This document shows positions 1 to 5,528 of a DNA stretch of 5,554 nt, one piece after another. Origin of the DNA: Candidatus Omnitrophota bacterium (GTDB lineage: Bacteria > Omnitrophota > Gorgyraeia > JABMRN01); contig JABMRN010000237.1 of NCBI GenBank assembly GCA_013202515.1, positions 1 through 5,554 of the forward strand, written 5' to 3'. The number at the start of each line of letters is the position of its first letter. The stretch's first letter is position 1. The translations under genes and the position numbers were made by a program. The notes under the pieces were generated by a model. It did not search any database and was not told where the DNA came from. It saw nothing but the letters and a program-made list of their open reading frames with translations.

Positions 1-114
1 CGCGTTCTTGGTGGCGTAGGAATAGCCGTATTATCAACGTCGGCCGGCGTTATGACAGCAAAAGATGCACGCGCAAAAAAGGTGGGCGGAGAAGTAATTT
101 GTTACGCATGGTAA
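1..114 (+). CDS. rpsH: 30S ribosomal protein S8, C-terminal part (5' end outside window)
   Basis: Only the last 37 codons are present, in frame from base 1 to a TAA stop at 112-114. The translated end matches the S8 C-terminal domain: a glycine-rich segment RVLGGVGIAVLSTSAG, then MTAKDARAKKVGGEV and the typical aromatic ending ICYAW. S8 binds 16S rRNA in the central domain of the 30S subunit and is an early assembly protein. In E. coli it also represses its own operon by binding spc mRNA; any such site would lie upstream of this window. It is followed after 16 nt by rplF, the usual spc order. The family call is secure from the C-terminal motif and the position; nothing can be said about the missing N-terminal domain. 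Confidence 0.96.
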   Translation, partial: RVLGGVGIAVLSTSAGVMTAKDARAKKVGGEVICYAW

Positions 115-130
115 CCAAGTAGAGGATACA

Positions 131-667
131 ATGTCTAGAGTAGGAAAGAAACCGATTAACATACCAACAAGTGTCAAGGCAAGCATTCAGGATTGTATTA
201 TCAAGATAGAGGGTCCAAAGGGAAAGCTTGACATTACCGTCGAAAAAAGATTTAAGGTCTCCCTAAAAGACAAGGTTCTTATTATTGAAAGGCCATCAGA
301 AGAAAAAGATGTAATTTCAAGGCACGGACTTTTTAGGAGCCTAATCCAGAATATGATCAAGGGTGTTAGCGAAGGATATTCCAAGCAGCTTGAGATAAGA
401 GGCGTTGGTTTCAAGGCGCAAGTTCAAGGAAAGAACCTAACGATGCAGCTTGGTTATTCTCACCCTATTAACTATGAGATCCCAGAAGGCATAGAAATAA
501 AGGTGACCAAGCAAACGCAACTTGAGGTTTCAGGGAGGGACAAGGCGAAAGTTGGTGAGGTAACTGCGGAAATACGAGATTTCTATATTCCCGAACCATA
601 TAAGGGCAAGGGCATAAGATATGTTGGTGAATATGTAAGGCATAAAGCAGGGAAAACAGTAGCATAA
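131..667 (+). CDS. rplF: 50S ribosomal protein L6
   Basis: L6 is a two-domain 23S rRNA-binding protein near the factor-binding (GTPase) region of the 50S subunit. The product is 178 aa, close to the 177 aa of E. coli L6. It begins with the family N-terminus MSRVGKKPINIP. It has the HGLFRSLIQNMIKGV segment (about residues 65-79) that joins the first repeat to the second, then LEIRGVGFKAQ (87-97). The rRNA-binding signature PEPYKGKGIRY lies at about 154-164, followed by the basic C-terminal tail. The ATG is supported by AGAGGA at 121-126, four bases upstream. It lies between rpsH (16 nt upstream) and rplR (19 nt downstream). No truncation or unusual residue is seen. Confidence 0.98.
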   Translation: MSRVGKKPINIPTSVKASIQDCIIKIEGPKGKLDITVEKRFKVSLKDKVLIIERPSEEKDVISRHGLFRSLIQNMIKGVSEGYSKQLEIRGVGFKAQVQGKNLTMQLGYSHPINYEIPEGIEIKVTKQTQLEVSGRDKAKVGEVTAEIRDFYIPEPYKGKGIRYVGEYVRHKAGKTVA

Positions 668-686
668 CGATTAATACGGGAAAGAT

Positions 687-1040
687 ATGGGACTAAAAGG
701 CATAGCATTAAGGCGCAAGAGAATAAGACGAAAGATTATTGGCACAAAAGATCGTCCGCGTCTCTGTGTTCACAGAAGCATTAATCATATTTGTGCACAG
801 CTTATTGATGATATCGAGAGCAAGACCCTGTTTTCAATGTCCACCAATTCCAAGGAGATTAAAGATAAAACGAAGTCCTTCGGAAATGTCAAGGCCGCAA
901 GTCTTTTGGGTGAAGCCTTTGCTAGCGGTGCATTGAAGAAAGGATTTTCGGCAGTTGTTTTCGATAGATCAGGGTATCAATATCACGGCAGAGTGAAAGC
1001 GCTTGCCGATAGCTGCAGAAAAAAGGGATTAAAATTTTAA
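687..1040 (+). CDS. rplR: 50S ribosomal protein L18
   Basis: L18 binds 5S rRNA and helps anchor it in the central protuberance of the 50S subunit. The product is 117 aa, the same length as E. coli L18. The first 25 residues are strongly basic (LRRKRIRRKI), ending in the family motif RPRLCVHRS (23-31) with HICAQLIDD following. The C-terminal half has the conserved GFSAVVFDRSGYQYHGRV stretch (86-103), then ALADSCRKKGLKF, as expected for the 5S-binding fold. The ATG is preceded by a modest purine-rich GGGAAAG, a weaker Shine-Dalgarno than its neighbours, but the protein N-terminus matches the family well. A second open frame inside the gene (739-936) is a shadow. Confidence 0.97.
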   Translation: MGLKGIALRRKRIRRKIIGTKDRPRLCVHRSINHICAQLIDDIESKTLFSMSTNSKEIKDKTKSFGNVKAASLLGEAFASGALKKGFSAVVFDRSGYQYHGRVKALADSCRKKGLKF

Positions 1041-1060
1041 TAGATTAAAAAGGGGAATAA

Positions 1061-1549
1061 ATGGCTGCGGAAAGAAGATTTAAACCAAAAAGTAAAGTCG
1101 AAGATGATGCAGACAAGCTGTTAGAAAAAGTTGTTCATATAGGAAGAGTTGCCAAGGTGGTAAAGGGAGGTAGGCGTTTTTCGTTTAACGCCATCGTTGT
1201 AGTTGGAGACGGAAAGGGCAACGCGGGCTGTGGTTTCGGCAAAGCTAAAGAAATTGCTGATGCCATCAGAAAGGCGCTAACGAATGCTCAGAGATCAATG
1301 TTTCTAGTGCCACTTAAGGGAGCAACGATTCCACACGAGGTCATAGGGAAATTTAAGGCAGGGAAGGTTTTGTTGAAACCTGCCGGACCAGGTACTGGCG
1401 TTATTGCAGGTGGTCCTGTCAGGGCAGTATGCGAAGTTGCGGGAATCAGAGATATTTTAACTAAAAGTTTCGGATCTCAAAATCCAACTAATGTTGTAAA
1501 GGCAACATTGGAGGCATTTAAGATGCTGCGGCTTTATCGAGAGAAATAA
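1061..1549 (+). CDS. rpsE: 30S ribosomal protein S5
   Basis: S5 sits at the 30S mRNA entry side next to S4 and S8, and takes part in decoding accuracy and mRNA unwinding. The product is 162 aa (E. coli 167). The N-terminal double-stranded-RNA-binding-like domain has VVHIGRVAKVVKGGRRFSF (24-42), AIVVVGDGKGNAGCGFGKA (44-62), and AIRKALTNAQRSM (68-80). The C-terminal domain has the glycine-rich GPGTGVIAGGPVRAVCEVAG (109-128) and the SFGSQNPTNVVKAT helix (136-149). The loop KVVKGGRRFSF corresponds to the region where spectinomycin resistance changes map in other bacteria; it looks wild-type. AGGGGA at 1051-1056 supports the ATG. The TAA stop is directly followed by the rplO ATG, with no room for rpmD. 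Confidence 0.98.
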   Translation: MAAERRFKPKSKVEDDADKLLEKVVHIGRVAKVVKGGRRFSFNAIVVVGDGKGNAGCGFGKAKEIADAIRKALTNAQRSMFLVPLKGATIPHEVIGKFKAGKVLLKPAGPGTGVIAGGPVRAVCEVAGIRDILTKSFGSQNPTNVVKATLEAFKMLRLYREK

Positions 1550-2002
1550 ATGAAACTTTCAGAACTAAAGTCACCAAAAGGATCATTAAAGCGGAAAAAA
1601 CGTCTAGGGCGAGGCGCAGGATCAGGCCATGGCAAGACTTCATGCCGCGGACACAAAGGTCAAAAATCGCGGTCCGGATCAGGTCCCCATGTGGGATTTG
1701 AAGGAGGTCAGATGCCGCTGATTCGTAGAATTCCTAAAAGAGGCTTTACGAGCAAGAATCGCCTTGTTTATCAAATTGTTAACACGAAGACTTTGAATGC
1801 ATTTAAAAAAGATTCGACTGTAGACGCACAGGCTCTTAGCGAGATGGGCATCGTTAAGGCTTTAGATGCTCCTATCAAGATACTTGGAGATGGAGAACTT
1901 TCAAAGGCGCTAACGGTTAAGGTAAGTGCCTTTTCTGCATCAGCTAAGAAGAGAATCGAAGAGGCAGGAGGAAAGGTAGAAATTGTTTCAGGCCGTTTTT
2001 AA
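1550..2002 (+). CDS. rplO: 50S ribosomal protein L15
   Basis: L15 is a late-assembly 23S rRNA-binding protein of the 50S subunit with a long basic N-terminal extension reaching into the rRNA core. The product is 150 aa (E. coli 144). The N-terminal part shows the family pattern: LKSPKGSLKRKKRLGRGAGS, GKTSCRGHKGQKSRSGSG, then GFEGGQMPLIRRIPKRGF (49-66). The C-terminal globular domain has IKILGDGELSKALTVKVSAF (109-128) and SASAKKRIEEAGGKVEIV. The ATG abuts the rpsE stop with no spacer; GAGAG at 1539-1543, inside the end of rpsE, is a plausible ribosome-binding site, and translational coupling is likely. The last 20 bases overlap the start of secY in another frame. The L30 gene normally placed just upstream is missing. 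Confidence 0.97.
   Translation: MKLSELKSPKGSLKRKKRLGRGAGSGHGKTSCRGHKGQKSRSGSGPHVGFEGGQMPLIRRIPKRGFTSKNRLVYQIVNTKTLNAFKKDSTVDAQALSEMGIVKALDAPIKILGDGELSKALTVKVSAFSASAKKRIEEAGGKVEIVSGRF
1966..1976 (+). promoter_or_regulatory. Ribosome-binding site deciding the secY TTG start
   Basis: AGGAGG at 1966-1971 runs into AAAGG at 1972-1976, all inside the 3' end of rplO. The AGGAGG core ends 11 nt before the TTG at 1983, and the second GG ends 6 nt before it, so either register could pair with 16S rRNA. No in-frame ATG or GTG near this place would give a proper SecY N-terminus, so this site supports TTG as the start. Confidence 0.75.
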
Positions 2003-3329
2003 TTTATTCAAGATACCCGATTTAAAGAGAAAGATCCTGTTTACGCTGGGACTTATTGCGGTATACCGCATAGGTGCATTCGTTCCAACTCCCGGAATAG
2101 ATGGCGCCAAGCTCATGCAGTTCTTTGACAACATTGCCAAAACTCAAGGTGGCACCTTGTTTGGCATTATGAATATGTTTTCTGGAGGCGCGATGCAGAG
2201 GTTAACTATATTTGCATTGGGTATTATGCCGTATATATCCGCTTCTATCATACTTCAGCTATTGACCGCTGTTATACCTGCCCTTGAGAGACTTTCGCGG
2301 GAAGGTGAAGCAGGACATAAAAAAATTATACAATATACGAGATACGGAACTATATTTCTAGCAGTTATTCAGTCTTTCTTCATTGCTCTATGGCTTGAGA
2401 ATCCAGCGAGGTTCCAGGGGCTTCAGATTGTGCAGTATCCTGGCTTGTCATTTAGGTTGCTTACGGTGTTAACGCTTACTACGGGAACTGCCTTTATAAT
2501 GTGGCTTGGGGAGCAAATTCAAGAGTACGGAATCGGAAACGGTATTTCTCTGATTATTACTGCCGGAATAGTTTCAAGGTTACCGTCTGCAATATTTCAG
2601 CTGATTTCGCTGGTATCTCCTTTTGCACCTGAAAAATCTCAAATTGACATGCTTAAGCTTTTGCTCATGGCAATAATGCTTGTGGGTGTTATCGTTGCGG
2701 TAGTTCTAATAACGCAAGGCCAACGAAAAATACCTATACAATATACAAAGAGGGTTATCGGCAGGAAAATCTACGGTGGCCACAGTACCTTTATACCTCT
2801 TCGCGTCAATCAGGCAGGGGTTATACCGATCATATTTGCGCAGAGCATAATATTGTTTCCGGCGACAATAGCAGGCCTTGTGCCCAATCAAGCGGTACAG
2901 TCAGTTGCTAACGCTCTGATGAGGGGTCAGCTTCTATATAATGTTATATATGCGGTGCTTATTATATTTTTCTGTTATTTCTATACGGCGATTACATTTA
3001 ATCCTGTAGATGTAGCAAATAACATGAAAAAATACGGCGGTTTCGTTCCCGGAATACGGCCAGGAAAACAGACAGCAGAACACTTGGATTTCATAATGAC
3101 CCGAATAACGCTGCCTGGAGCTATGTTTCTTGCCGTAATAGCGGTTTTGCCGACGATTATATCAAAAGCGCTTAAGATACCATATTTAGTAGCAAGTTTT
3201 TTCGGTGGCACAGGACTTCTTATTATTGTCGGTGTTATGCTTGACACCATGCGTCAGATAGAAAGCCACCTTCTCATGCGGCATTATGAAGGCTTCATGA
3301 AGAGGGGAACAGTACGGGGTCGAAGGTGA
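1983..3329 (+). CDS. secY: Protein translocase channel subunit SecY
   Basis: SecY is the ten-helix pore of the SecYEG translocon in the inner membrane; it exports unfolded proteins with SecA and inserts membrane proteins with the ribosome. The product is 448 aa (E. coli 443). TM1 is about residues 17-35, followed by RIGAFVPTPGID. The plug region GGTLFGIMNMFSGGA lies at 56-70. TM2 begins TIFALGIMPYISASIILQLL (75-94), then further helices near 119-139, 157-176, 183-204, 224-244, 273-298, 318-340, 375-395 and 400-424. The cytosolic loop 245-272 carries QGQRKIPIQY. The loop 340-374 carries FVPGIRPGKQTAEHLD, whose Arg359 matches the essential C5-loop arginine (Arg357 in E. coli). The start is TTG, inside rplO; the first ATG downstream would remove TM1. 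The stop TGA overlaps the adk GTG. Confidence 0.98.
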   Translation: MFQAVFNLFKIPDLKRKILFTLGLIAVYRIGAFVPTPGIDGAKLMQFFDNIAKTQGGTLFGIMNMFSGGAMQRLTIFALGIMPYISASIILQLLTAVIPALERLSREGEAGHKKIIQYTRYGTIFLAVIQSFFIALWLENPARFQGLQIVQYPGLSFRLLTVLTLTTGTAFIMWLGEQIQEYGIGNGISLIITAGIVSRLPSAIFQLISLVSPFAPEKSQIDMLKLLLMAIMLVGVIVAVVLITQGQRKIPIQYTKRVIGRKIYGGHSTFIPLRVNQAGVIPIIFAQSIILFPATIAGLVPNQAVQSVANALMRGQLLYNVIYAVLIIFFCYFYTAITFNPVDVANNMKKYGGFVPGIRPGKQTAEHLDFIMTRITLPGAMFLAVIAVLPTIISKALKIPYLVASFFGGTGLLIIVGVMLDTMRQIESHLLMRHYEGFMKRGTVRGRR

Positions 3330-3982
3330 GATTGGTATTACTGGGTCCACCAGGCGCCGGAAAAGGCACGCAGGCAGTTGTTCTTTCAAAGAATTATAAA
3401 GCATTACACGTATCTACAGGGGATATGCTAAGGGATGCGCTCAAAAAAAAGACAAAGTCAGGCATCCTTGCCAAAGATTATATGGAGCGCGGAGAACTCG
3501 TTCCCGATGAGATAGTAACAAAGATTGTTTCAGAGAGGATCTCGAAAGCAGATGCTAAACAGGGATTCATACTGGATGGTTTCCCGCGCAATAAGAACCA
3601 GGCTGTTGATCTGGATAGAGAGCTTAAAAACTTAGAAATATCTCTTGATATGGTGCTCTATTTTAAGACATCAGAGTTAACCTCGGTCGAGAGATTGACT
3701 GGCAGAAGGGTTTGTCCGAAATGCGGGATAAACTACCATGTTAAGAATAGACCACCAAAAAATAACAACCTTTGCGATACGTGCAACGTTATACTGGTAC
3801 ACCGTAACGATGATAAGGTTGAAACAATTAAAAAGCGCTTAGAGGTGTACGACCGAGAAACCAAGCCTCTTTTAGATTACTACAGCGAGTCCGGATTGCT
3901 AAGAGAGGTCTCGGGCAACTTGGACGTTGATGGATTGTTTAGAATATTACAAAACCTCTTTAAGAAAGAAAATGTTGCTTAA
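3326..3982 (+). CDS. adk: Adenylate kinase, zinc-binding long-LID type
   Basis: This cytosolic enzyme converts ATP + AMP to 2 ADP and keeps the adenylate pool in balance. The product is 218 aa, the usual size of long-form bacterial Adk. The P-loop GPPGAGKGT is at 7-15, the AMP-binding segment STGDMLRDA at 30-38, and DGFPR at 84-88. The LID begins TGRRVCPKCGINYH (125-138) and continues to LCDTCN, giving four cysteines at 130, 133, 150 and 153. This is the CxxC...CxxC pattern of Adks that hold a structural zinc, common outside the enterobacteria. R160-N-D-D follows as in the family. The start is GTG at 3326, overlapping the secY stop in the arrangement GTGA, which suggests stop-restart coupling; the nearest purine-rich stretches (3302-3307, 3316-3319) are only moderate Shine-Dalgarno candidates. 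An ATG start is not available nearby. Confidence 0.97.
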   Translation: MRLVLLGPPGAGKGTQAVVLSKNYKALHVSTGDMLRDALKKKTKSGILAKDYMERGELVPDEIVTKIVSERISKADAKQGFILDGFPRNKNQAVDLDRELKNLEISLDMVLYFKTSELTSVERLTGRRVCPKCGINYHVKNRPPKNNNLCDTCNVILVHRNDDKVETIKKRLEVYDRETKPLLDYYSESGLLREVSGNLDVDGLFRILQNLFKKENVA

Positions 3983-3984
3983 AA

Positions 3985-4728
3985 ATGATAGAAGTAAAGT
4001 CTTCCGACGAGATCGAAAGAATTAGAATCGCAGGAAGAATCGCGCGTAAAGCGCTGGATGCTCTTTGCAATAATGCTAAAATTGGCAGAAGCACCGCAGA
4101 ACTTGATAGGATTGCAGAAGATCTAATCTTGAAAGAAAATGGGACTCCTGCATTTAAAGGGTATAAGGGATTTCCAAATGCAACCTGTACGTCTGTAAAT
4201 GAATCTGTTGTTCACGAGATACCCTCGAAGAGGATTCTAATAAACGGTGACATTGTGAGTTTTGATGTAGGAGTAGGCTATAAGGGTTTATATGCAGATG
4301 CTGCCATAACCGTGGGTATAGGCAGGATCTCCGAAGAGTCCAGAAGGCTAATAGATGTTACCGAAAATTCTCTTTATGCTGGAATTGACACAGCAAGGGC
4401 TGAGAAGCGAATCTCCGATATATCACACGCAATTCAGAGCGTAGTGGAGTCTAAAGGTTTTAGCGTGGTGAGAGTGTTCGTGGGGCATGGCATAGGAAGG
4501 AAGCTTCACGAAGAGCCTGAGATACCGAATTTCGGTGAGCCAAATCGAGGTCCAAGAATTAGAGAAGGAATGCTATTTGCAATAGAACCGATGGTGAATG
4601 TTGGTGGAAGCGACGTAAAAATATTAGATGATGGATGGACAGCAGTTACCAGAGACGGTAGCCGCTCGGCCCATTTTGAGCATACGATAGTCGTAACTAG
4701 TGGAAAACCAGAGATATTAACACAGTAG
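3985..4728 (+). CDS. map: Methionine aminopeptidase, type I
   Basis: Map removes the initiator methionine from nascent proteins at the ribosome exit when the second residue is small. The product is 247 aa, the usual short type I form without a zinc-finger N-terminal extension. All pita-bread-fold metal ligands are visible: Asp94 in FDVGVG, Asp105 in YADAAIT, His168 in GHGIGRKLHEEPEIPNF, Glu201 in FAIEPM and Glu232 in FEHTIVV. His77 and His175 match the two substrate-side histidines. There is no type II insertion. The motif around His77 reads HEIPS, where many type I enzymes have HGIP; this is a possible lineage difference. The ATG lies 2 nt after the adk stop, with only a weak A/G-rich stretch upstream, so coupling to adk is likely. 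Confidence 0.97.
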   Translation: MIEVKSSDEIERIRIAGRIARKALDALCNNAKIGRSTAELDRIAEDLILKENGTPAFKGYKGFPNATCTSVNESVVHEIPSKRILINGDIVSFDVGVGYKGLYADAAITVGIGRISEESRRLIDVTENSLYAGIDTARAEKRISDISHAIQSVVESKGFSVVRVFVGHGIGRKLHEEPEIPNFGEPNRGPRIREGMLFAIEPMVNVGGSDVKILDDGWTAVTRDGSRSAHFEHTIVVTSGKPEILTQ

Positions 4729-4734
4729 ACCAAA

Positions 4735-4740
4735 AAGGAA
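4735..4740 (+). promoter_or_regulatory. Ribosome-binding site for infA (GTG start)
   Basis: AAGGAA in the short map-infA spacer ends 6 nt before the GTG at 4747. Together with the typical IF-1 N-terminus MAKEEAI, it fixes GTG as the start. Confidence 0.75.
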
Positions 4741-4746
4741 CAAATA

Positions 4747-4965
4747 GTGGCAAAAGAAGAAGCGATAATAGTAGTTGGAACGGTGCTTGAGACGTTACCC
4801 AATGCGATGTTCAGGGTGGGGATCGAAAATAATCACAAGGTATTGGCACACGTTTCGGGTAAAATGAGAATGCATTTTATAAGAATATTGCCAGGTGACA
4901 AGGTAACGATGGAGCTATCCCCATACGATCTTACACGGGGACGGATTACCAGAAGAGATAAGTAG
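4747..4965 (+). CDS. infA: Translation initiation factor IF-1
   Basis: IF-1 is a small S1/OB-fold protein that binds the 30S A site during initiation, next to h44, S12 and the 530 loop, and works with IF-2 and IF-3. The product is 72 aa, the same as E. coli. It aligns throughout: MAKEEAI, GTVLETLPNAMFRV (11-24), KVLAHVSGKMRMHFIRILPG (31-50), DKVTMELSPYDLTRGRIT. Two places differ from the usual sequence. Residues 24-30 read VGIENNH where E. coli has VELENGH. The tail reads GRITRRDK, with Arg69 where E. coli and most homologues have an aromatic residue. The start is GTG with AAGGAA 6 nt upstream. It lies 18 nt after map and 11 nt before rpmJ, the common infA-rpmJ-rpsM arrangement. Confidence 0.97.
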   Translation: MAKEEAIIVVGTVLETLPNAMFRVGIENNHKVLAHVSGKMRMHFIRILPGDKVTMELSPYDLTRGRITRRDK

Positions 4966-4969
4966 AGGA
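4964..4969 (+). promoter_or_regulatory. Ribosome-binding site for rpmJ, overlapping the infA stop
   Basis: AGAGGA starts within the infA TAG stop (4963-4965) and ends 7 nt before the rpmJ ATG at 4977. The same hexamer serves rplF at 121-126. The overlap places the rpmJ start within reach of ribosomes finishing infA. Confidence 0.7.
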
Positions 4970-4976
4970 TAACGTA

Positions 4977-5090
4977 ATGAAGGTTCGATCAAGTGTAAAA
5001 AAAATATGTTCAAAGTGCAAAGTTGTTCGTAGAAAAGGTGTCGTACGCGTTATATGCAGTGACCCAAAACACAAACAAAGACAAGGTTAG
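4977..5090 (+). CDS. rpmJ: 50S ribosomal protein L36, zinc-binding form
   Basis: L36 is the smallest bacterial ribosomal protein; it binds 23S rRNA in the 50S subunit and stabilises late assembly. The product is 37 aa, the standard length: MKVRSSVKKICSKCKVV, RRKGVVRVIC, then SDPKHKQRQG. Zinc ligands are present as Cys11, Cys14, Cys27 and His32 (CxxC, 12 residues, C, 4 residues, H). This is the zinc-containing (C+) form, not the cysteine-free paralogue that some bacteria make under zinc shortage. The ATG at 4977 is supported by AGAGGA at 4964-4969, and the stop is TAG at 5088-5090. It sits between infA (11 nt) and rpsM (24 nt), its usual place at the spc/alpha boundary. Confidence 0.97.
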   Translation: MKVRSSVKKICSKCKVVRRKGVVRVICSDPKHKQRQG

Positions 5091-5101
5091 TAGTTAATTT
5101 A

Positions 5102-5109
5102 GGGAGGAG
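5102..5109 (+). promoter_or_regulatory. Ribosome-binding site for rpsM (GTG start)
   Basis: GGGAGGAG is among the strongest Shine-Dalgarno matches in the window; its end lies 5 nt before the GTG at 5115. It decides the GTG start, which gives the expected S13 N-terminus MPRIVGVDIP. In E. coli an alpha-operon repression site for S4 lies in the leader before rpsM. Here the spacer after rpmJ is only 24 nt, and I see no pseudoknot in it. Confidence 0.8.
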
Positions 5110-5114
5110 TAATT

Positions 5115-5510
5115 GTGCCTAGAATAGTGGGAGTTGACATACCAAAAGAAAAAAGGATTGAGGTTGCGCTCACCTATATATATGGAATAGGTCCTAAGAC
5201 CGCCCTTAATATCTTGAAGAATTCAAACGTAAAGGTAGGTACAAGAGCAAAGGACCTTAACGAGGACGATGTTTCGAGGATTACCGGTGTAATTCAGAAA
5301 GAATATAAGGTTGAAGGTGATTTGAGGCGTGAGGTAACAGCAAACATCAAAAGACTGATGGATATCGGTAGCTATAGGGGTTTTAGGCACAGGCGAAGCC
5401 TGCCTGTCAGGGGTCAGCGAACTAAAACAAATGCAAGAACTAGAAAGGGCCCCAGAAAAACAGTTGGCGTTGTAAGAGAAAGACCGACAAAGAAGCCAGT
5501 AGGTGCATAA
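5115..5510 (+). CDS. rpsM: 30S ribosomal protein S13
   Basis: S13 sits in the 30S head, contacts the P-site tRNA through its C-terminal tail and forms inter-subunit bridges with L5 and 23S rRNA. The product is 131 aa, somewhat longer than E. coli (118). The helix-two-turn-helix region has RIVGVDIPKEKRIEVALTYI and YGIGPKTALNIL (23-34). The middle has DDVSRITGVI, then LRREVTANIKRLMDIGSYRG (70-89). The signature FRHRRSLPVRGQRTKTNART (90-109) is intact. The tail KGPRKTVGVVRERPTKKPVGA is basic and slightly extended, which fits the tRNA-contacting role. The GTG start follows a strong Shine-Dalgarno. rpsK begins 18 nt after the stop, so this is the first gene of the alpha-operon block. Confidence 0.98.
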   Translation: MPRIVGVDIPKEKRIEVALTYIYGIGPKTALNILKNSNVKVGTRAKDLNEDDVSRITGVIQKEYKVEGDLRREVTANIKRLMDIGSYRGFRHRRSLPVRGQRTKTNARTRKGPRKTVGVVRERPTKKPVGA

Positions 5511-5515
5511 TTAAC

Positions 5516-5523
5516 AAGGAGAG
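5516..5523 (+). promoter_or_regulatory. Ribosome-binding site for rpsK (TTG start)
   Basis: AAGGAGAG ends 5 nt before a TTG at 5529. There is no ATG or GTG in this frame before the window ends, and the reading frame from the TTG gives a typical basic S11 N-terminus. Confidence 0.7.
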
Positions 5524-5528
5524 TATAA

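Noticed and set aside
117..128. Twelve-base exact match AAGTAGAGGATA at 117-128 and 4960-4971, both upstream of start codons
   Set aside because: One chance 12-mer repeat is expected in about 5.5 kb, and both copies contain a Shine-Dalgarno-like AGAGGA, which explains their position. No further copies or extended similarity were seen.
739..936. Second + strand open frame inside rplR
   Set aside because: It is out of frame with L18, has no family resemblance, and the L18 frame is fully conserved across the same bases.
2935..2950. AT-rich inverted repeat TATATAA-TG-TTATATA
   Set aside because: It lies within secY and encodes a membrane helix segment (LYNVIYAV). It is too AT-rich to make a stable hairpin and has no terminator-like T tract right after it.
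2981..3250. Open frame of 89 codons on the - strand inside secY
   Set aside because: It has no recognisable protein family, no ribosome-binding site of note, and lies wholly antisense to a strongly conserved gene. Similar antisense frames at 187-414, 468-665, 2706-2891, 3186-3404 and 4506-4802 were dismissed for the same reason.
5091..5114. Possible alpha-operon leader with an S4 repression site before rpsM
   Set aside because: The spacer is only 24 nt and mostly a Shine-Dalgarno; I see no pseudoknot-forming pairing. A site reaching into rpsM cannot be excluded by eye, but nothing supports it.
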